From: Acholeplasmatales bacterium
Lineage (GTDB): Bacteria > Bacillota_I > Bacilli_A > Acholeplasmatales > Anaeroplasmataceae
Direction: 5' to 3'
Length of the DNA: 8,588 nucleotides
Assembly (NCBI GenBank): GCA_900770055.1
Contig: CAAGJD010000230.1
Coordinates: 1-8,588, forward strand
The number at the start of each line of letters is the position of its first letter. Position 1 is the stretch's first letter. A program made the position numbers and the translations under genes. Shown here piece after piece: positions 5,597-8,588 of the stretch. Below the pieces are notes generated by a model. The model ran no database searches. It saw only the letters and a program-made list of their open reading frames with translations, and was not told where the DNA came from.

Positions 5597-6149
5597 CGCT
5601 TTCCCAGAGTATTAAGCATTGTAGCATTTTAAGTCGATTAGAATTATTAGTGAAGAAGAATTCGTCACAAGATTCCCATAAGAAAACCCAAGAAAAAATA
5701 CCGATTGTTTCTCTAAAAATAAAATTAATATTGCGATAACAAAGAAAGCCATATAATCCCATAATTATTGAACCAATAAATAAAAGAATCCAAGCAATAA
5801 TCTTTGTTCTTTTAATTAATCTTTTAGTCTCTTTATATAAAAGTGCGTAATGCATATTTATTAATGATATTATGTGTTTTTTTTCTTCATCATTAAAAGT
5901 ATCATTAAAAATTAGATTTAGTTTAATATTTTTCTTTTTATTATCTATAAGAATAAATGTATTTTCAATGAATTCATATAAATCATTTGAAAGCATATTA
6001 TTTCCAGAGAATGCTTGATATGGATTTTCGTCAATATTAACTATGATTGTAGCAGAATTATCATCTTCTTTTAAATGAGTTGTTGTAGCATCAGATTTAA
6101 ATGCTTCAATTTGTTTTTTAATTTCTTCAAATTTATCTTTTCTTTTCAA
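5577..6149 (-). CDS. Unrecognised two-helix membrane protein
   Basis: No function can be assigned. With the start chosen here (TTG 6149) the protein has 190 residues. A basic, charged N-terminus (1-20) is followed by a soluble domain (about 30-110), a membrane helix (about 115-137), a short Arg-Asn loop, and a second hydrophobic stretch (about 143-160) that runs into Trp154-Val-Phe-Leu-Trp158-Glu159-Ser-Cys-Asp-Glu-Phe-Phe-Phe166. The tail repeats a Leu-Trp-Glu-Ser motif (181-184). The frame stays open to TTG 6200, but that codon is the -35 box of a good promoter and has no SD, whereas TTG 6149 follows AAAGAGG (6165-6159) at nine bases. The gene is monocistronic and divergent from the amide hydrolase. 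Aromatic motifs of this kind occur in uncharacterised Clostridia membrane proteins, by loose recollection only. Confidence 0.75.
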   Translation of the reverse strand: MKRKDKFEEIKKQIEAFKSDATTTHLKEDDNSATIIVNIDENPYQAFSGNNMLSNDLYEFIENTFILIDNKKKNIKLNLIFNDTFNDEEKKHIISLINMHYALLYKETKRLIKRTKIIAWILLFIGSIIMGLYGFLCYRNINFIFRETIGIFSWVFLWESCDEFFFTNNSNRLKMLQCLILWESEKIIQP

Positions 6150-6171
6150 TTTTATTCGCCTCTTTAAGAAA

Positions 6172-6200
6172 ATTTTAACACTAGATATTTTGCTAGTCAA
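6172..6200 (-). promoter_or_regulatory. Sigma-A promoter of the unknown membrane protein gene
   Basis: TTGACT (6200-6195, 5 of 6), a 17-bp spacer and TAAAAT (6177-6172, 5 of 6) with an upstream TG (extended -10). The predicted start site at about 6165 coincides with the first base of the SD AAAGAGG, giving a leader of about 16 nt. This promoter rules out translation starting at TTG 6200. Confidence 0.8.
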
Positions 6201-6271
6201 TAATAATTGTTGTAGCTTAAAAGACTAGTATTACATAATTAAAGCTTTTGTCATTCTTTTAAAAATTTGAA

Positions 6272-6299
6272 TTGTATTATTAAGAAAAAATGTTATTAT
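6272..6299 (+). promoter_or_regulatory. Possible extended -10 promoter of the amide hydrolase gene
   Basis: TATTAT (6294-6299, 5 of 6) with TG at 6291-6292 forms an extended -10. The -35 candidate TTGTAT (6272-6277) is weak at 16 bp spacing. The implied leader is about 28 nt. TTGTCA at 6248-6253 is a better -35 sequence but is too far from any -10. Confidence 0.45.
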
Positions 6300-6333
6300 C
6301 TTATTGTTATTTTTAAAAGTGAGGTCATAGATT

Positions 6334-7557
6334 ATGAAAAAAATTATTAAAAGAATTATATTAGGATTTTTATGTCTATTATTAGTTTTAGTTATTGGAG
6401 TATGTGTATTTGTTGGTGTTACATGGGGATCTGAGATTTCTACTGTAATGTCAATAAAGCTTCTTAATGAAGAAAATAAAGCCCAAAAGGCAGCTCCTGT
6501 ATATGAAATGAATGTATCAGGAGGTTATTATTTTGATAAATTCATTAAGCAAGGTGGAGCATCAAGCGACCAAGAATTAATTGATTTTATTGTCGGTAAT
6601 TTAACAAAGGGAATTGTTCCTATTACATTAAACGCTCCAACAATTGGCTGTTCATCATTTACAGCAATAGATGAAAATGGTCATAGATTATTTGGTAGAA
6701 ATTATGATTTTTCTACTACAACAGCTATGCTTGTTAAAACTAATCCTGGTGGTGGAAGATATAAATCTATTTCTAGTGTTGATTTACAATTTTTAGGTAT
6801 AAGTGATGGTGTATATTTAAATTCATTTATGCAAAAGATTATTTGTCTTGCAGCACCATATGTACCACTTGATGGAATTAATGAATGTGGTGTAGCTTGT
6901 GGTATTTATATGACATACCAAGGAGATGAAAATGGTGTTTATCCTACAAACCAAGATACAGATAGACCTGATATTACATCGACAACATTATTAAGAATGA
7001 TCTTAGATTATGCTGATAGTGTTGATAAAGCTGTAGAATTAGCTTCATCTTACGATTTACATGATAGTGCAAGCACTTCATTTCATTATATGGTAGCAGA
7101 TAGTACTGGTAAAAGCGCAATATTAGAATGGGTGAATGGAACAAGTGACACTGATGGTGATGGTACACTCAGAAATTTAAATGTTATTTATAATGATAGT
7201 GATTCAGCTTTAGGTGAAATGGAAGAAAAAGATAATTTCCAATATGTTACAAATTTTATTTTAACACCAGGTTATTTTTCTTCTAATGAAGGCAAATATG
7301 GTCTTGATAGATATAATAAAATTAGAGAAATGATTAATCCTACTAATGAAAATGTAATGGGAAATACTACATACCAAAATGCTTTAGATGTATTAAAAAT
7401 GGTAGGAAGAAGAAATTGGGATTTAGTAAATGGTGTAACAGATGGTAATGGTATTACTGTATGGTCAGCACTTTATGATTTGACTAATAAAACTTTAACT
7501 TGGGTCTCTAATGAACAATTTGATAATGAAAAAGCAATATTTACATATAGCTTATAA
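6334..7557 (+). CDS. Membrane-anchored linear amide C-N hydrolase (choloylglycine hydrolase superfamily)
   Basis: A 407-residue Ntn-type hydrolase of the bile salt hydrolase/penicillin V acylase superfamily, which cleaves linear amide bonds. The expected catalytic set is visible: nucleophile Cys106 (Gly105-Cys-Ser-Ser-Phe), Arg122 and Asp125 in Gly-Arg-Asn-Tyr-Asp, at the same 16- and 19-residue offsets as Cys2/Arg18/Asp21 of bile salt hydrolases, then Asn183 (Gly-Ile-Asn-Glu-Cys-Gly), probably Asn307 and Arg326. A basic start and one hydrophobic helix (about 8-30) indicate a membrane anchor or uncleaved signal, so it should act outside the cell. About 105 residues precede the nucleophile, so activity would need proteolytic or self-cleavage before Cys106. 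The substrate (conjugated bile acid, N-acyl amide, penicillin, acyl-homoserine lactone) cannot be read. ATG 6334 follows GAGGT (6321-6325). It is monocistronic. Confidence 0.85.
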   Translation: MKKIIKRIILGFLCLLLVLVIGVCVFVGVTWGSEISTVMSIKLLNEENKAQKAAPVYEMNVSGGYYFDKFIKQGGASSDQELIDFIVGNLTKGIVPITLNAPTIGCSSFTAIDENGHRLFGRNYDFSTTTAMLVKTNPGGGRYKSISSVDLQFLGISDGVYLNSFMQKIICLAAPYVPLDGINECGVACGIYMTYQGDENGVYPTNQDTDRPDITSTTLLRMILDYADSVDKAVELASSYDLHDSASTSFHYMVADSTGKSAILEWVNGTSDTDGDGTLRNLNVIYNDSDSALGEMEEKDNFQYVTNFILTPGYFSSNEGKYGLDRYNKIREMINPTNENVMGNTTYQNALDVLKMVGRRNWDLVNGVTDGNGITVWSALYDLTNKTLTWVSNEQFDNEKAIFTYSL

Positions 7558-7562
7558 TTTGA

Positions 7563-7582
7563 AATGATTTGTTAAAATCATT
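7563..7582. repeat. AT-rich 8-bp hairpin after the amide hydrolase gene
   Basis: AATGATTT (7563-7570) pairs with AAATCATT (7575-7582) around GTTA. No T-run follows on either strand, so it is at best a weak terminator for the hydrolase gene; it lies just upstream of the rplM promoter. Confidence 0.4.
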
Positions 7583-7593
7583 AAATAAAACAC

Positions 7594-7622
7594 TTGACTA
7601 TTGCAACTACATAGAGTAAAAT
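7594..7622 (+). promoter_or_regulatory. Sigma-A promoter of rplM-rpsI
   Basis: TTGACT (7594-7599, 5 of 6), a 17-bp spacer and TAAAAT (7617-7622, 5 of 6): the best plus-strand promoter in the window, as expected for ribosomal protein genes. The -10 sits inside a short palindrome, GAGTA-AAA-TACTC (7614-7626). The start site is expected near 7629, leaving a leader of about 74 nt. Confidence 0.85.
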
Positions 7623-7628
7623 ACTCAA

Positions 7629-7702
7629 TGGTACATTTTAAAGCAATTATCCACAATTGCCCTAAATTATTATATTTTAAATAACTTAGGAGGAAAAACG
7701 CA
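7629..7702 (+). promoter_or_regulatory. Structured rplM leader with SD-covering hairpin (candidate L13 autoregulatory leader)
   Basis: Two hairpins abut exactly. The first pairs GCAATT (7643-7648) with AATTGC (7655-7660). The second pairs 7661-7671 (CCTAAATTATT) with 7680-7690 (AATAACTTAGG), 11 positions with one A-C mismatch and an 8-nt loop. The right arm includes AGG, the first half of the SD AGGAGG (7688-7693), so folding would hide the ribosome site. L13 leaders that control rplM are known in Firmicutes (the Rfam L13 leader family); whether this is that motif or a different one I cannot tell by eye. Confidence 0.55.
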
Positions 7703-8137
7703 ATGAAAACTTTCATGGCAACAAATCAAACTGTAAAACACGATTGGTATGTAGTTGATGCAAACGGTTTAACATTAGGACGTTTAGCAACTGTTGTAGC
7801 TTCTTTATTAAAAGGTAAGCACAAGCCAATTTATACTCCACATGTAAATTGCGGAGACAACGTAATTATCATCAATGCTGATAAGATCGTATTAACTGGT
7901 AATAAGTGGGATGACAAATTATACCGTAGACACTCTGAATACAGCGGTGGTCTTAGAACTCAAACTGCAAAAGAGGTTATGGAAAAATACCCAACTAGAA
8001 TGGTAGAATTAGCTGTATTTGGTATGTTACCTCATACAAAGCTTGGTGACCAAATGAGAAAGCAATTATATGTTTATGCAGGAGCTGAACATCCACATGC
8101 TGCTCAAAAACCAGTAGAATTCGTGGTAAAGGCATAA
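7703..8137 (+). CDS. rplM: 50S ribosomal protein L13
   Basis: 144 residues, normal for bacterial L13, an early-binding protein of the large ribosomal subunit contacting 23S rRNA. Conserved stretches are Trp-Tyr-Val-Val-Asp with Gly-Arg-Leu-Ala-Thr near 15-30, the basic Gly-Lys-His-Lys loop, Gly-Asp-Asn-Val-Ile-Ile-Ile-Asn-Ala near 51-59, Tyr-Arg-Arg-His-Ser-Glu-Tyr-Ser-Gly-Gly near 74-83, Gly-Met-Leu-Pro near 112-115, and the Tyr-Ala-Gly-Ala-Glu-His-Pro-His-Ala-Ala-Gln tail. ATG 7703 follows a full AGGAGG (7688-7693). It is first in the rplM-rpsI operon; its stop codon overlaps the SD of rpsI. Codon choice leans to CGT arginine, unlike the neighbouring genes, matching high expression. Confidence 0.98.
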   Translation: MKTFMATNQTVKHDWYVVDANGLTLGRLATVVASLLKGKHKPIYTPHVNCGDNVIIINADKIVLTGNKWDDKLYRRHSEYSGGLRTQTAKEVMEKYPTRMVELAVFGMLPHTKLGDQMRKQLYVYAGAEHPHAAQKPVEFVVKA

Positions 8138-8150
8138 GGAGGATATTAAA

Positions 8151-8549
8151 ATGGCAAAGAAATTAGTTCAATATTTAGGAACAGGCCGTCGTAAGAGCTC
8201 AGTTGCACGTGTTTACTTACGTGCAGGTAAGGGTACTATTACAATTAATGGTCGTGCTTTTGAGGATTATATTCCTTCAGCAGCAGTTCGTCTAGATGTA
8301 TTACAACCACTTCAATTAACAGAAACAACAGAAAAGTTTGATGTATTAGTTAACGTATATGGCGGTGGTATCACTGGTCAAGCAGGAGCAATCCGTTTAG
8401 GTATTACTCGTGCTTTAATGGAAGTAAATCCAGACTACCGTGCAATCTTAAAGCCAGCTGGTTTAGTAACACGTGATCCACGTGCTAAAGAACGTAAGAA
8501 ATACGGACTTAAGAAAGCTCGTCGTGCAGCACAATTTAGTAAGCGTTAA
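8151..8549 (+). CDS. rpsI: 30S ribosomal protein S9
   Basis: 132 residues, the usual size of bacterial S9, a small-subunit head protein whose C-terminal tail reaches the P-site tRNA. The signature Gly-Thr-Gly-Arg-Arg-Lys-Ser-Ser-Val-Ala-Arg-Val lies near 10-21, Val-Tyr-Gly-Gly-Gly-Ile-Thr-Gly-Gln near 68-76 with Ala-Ile-Arg-Leu-Gly-Ile-Thr-Arg-Ala-Leu after it, and the basic end Lys-Lys-Ala-Arg-Arg-Ala-Ala-Gln-Phe-Ser-Lys-Arg is intact, including the conserved terminal Ser-Lys-Arg. ATG 8151 follows AAGGAGG (8136-8142), which begins in the rplM stop codon, so the two genes are co-translated. Arginine is mostly CGT. The last 39 bases of the window (8550-8588) show no clear terminator. Confidence 0.98.
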   Translation: MAKKLVQYLGTGRRKSSVARVYLRAGKGTITINGRAFEDYIPSAAVRLDVLQPLQLTETTEKFDVLVNVYGGGITGQAGAIRLGITRALMEVNPDYRAILKPAGLVTRDPRAKERKKYGLKKARRAAQFSKR

Positions 8550-8588
8550 TTTTACAAAATCATTAATAAAAGATATAAAGAAAATAAA

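Noticed and set aside
6150..6200. Seventeen extra N-terminal codons for the minus-strand membrane protein
   Set aside because: The TTG at 6200 is the -35 box and no SD precedes it; TTG 6149 has a good SD.
6974..7168. Minus-strand open frame of 64 codons
   Set aside because: It is antisense to the amide hydrolase gene, has histidine-rich shadow composition, and has no promoter or SD.
6334..7557. Specific call as bile salt hydrolase
   Set aside because: The catalytic residues define only the superfamily; the membrane anchor and long pre-Cys segment differ from known bile salt hydrolases and the substrate is unknown.
1..8588. CRISPR array, tRNA/rRNA gene, insertion sequence, toxin-antitoxin or phage module
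   Set aside because: No regularly spaced repeats, cloverleaf-like sequences, transposase or recombinase motifs, or paired small toxin-like genes were found on either strand.

Overview
The window comes from a very AT-rich, low-GC Gram-positive bacterium that makes, or recently made, endospores. The evidence is a clear SpoIIE, a YabP/YabQ-type gene pair, Firmicutes-type Shine-Dalgarno (SD) sites built on AGGAGGTGAT, and sigma-A-type promoters. TGA ends a gene at 2001-2003 and tryptophan is TGG, so the code is standard and a Mycoplasma-type code is excluded. The composition and gene types fit Erysipelotrichia or neighbouring Bacilli/Clostridia lineages. Gut residence is only suggested, by the bile-salt-hydrolase-superfamily enzyme.

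Layout. Positions 1-245 hold no convincing gene, apart from a terminator for something upstream. The minus-strand pair yabP-yabQ (915 to 245) is translationally coupled. Divergent from it is a plus-strand pair: a YbgC/FadM-type hotdog thioesterase overlapping a DUF5662 protein (992-2003). That pair converges on, and overlaps, spoIIE on the minus strand (3947 to 1977). spoIIE diverges from the plus-strand pair maf-dusB (4035-5562), and an 87-bp gap between them carries both promoters. dusB and an unrecognised membrane protein (6149 to 5577, minus) converge on a bidirectional terminator. A membrane-anchored Ntn-type linear amide C-N hydrolase (6334-7557) follows. Last comes the ribosomal protein operon rplM-rpsI (7703-8549), with its own strong promoter and a structured leader. 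No tRNA, rRNA, CRISPR array, insertion sequence or phage gene was seen.

How the genes work together. yabP, yabQ and spoIIE are sporulation genes that lie close together in Bacillus too, but here their order is rearranged and divIC is not between them. maf (nucleotide sanitation) and dusB (tRNA dihydrouridylation) form a housekeeping pair. L13 and S9 are the usual ribosomal pair; they prefer CGT arginine codons where the neighbours use AGA, as expected for high expression.

Most notable non-gene signals: a perfect 18-bp inverted repeat inside the spoIIE coding region; a shared spoIIE/maf promoter region with two TTGTCG boxes and a 21-bp-spaced spoIIE promoter resembling Spo0A-dependent promoters; several promoters whose -10 box lies about 6 nt before the SD, implying extremely short leaders; a terminator embedded in the overlap of two convergent genes; and an rplM leader hairpin that covers part of the SD. 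I found no evidence for a wholly new defence or mobile system.
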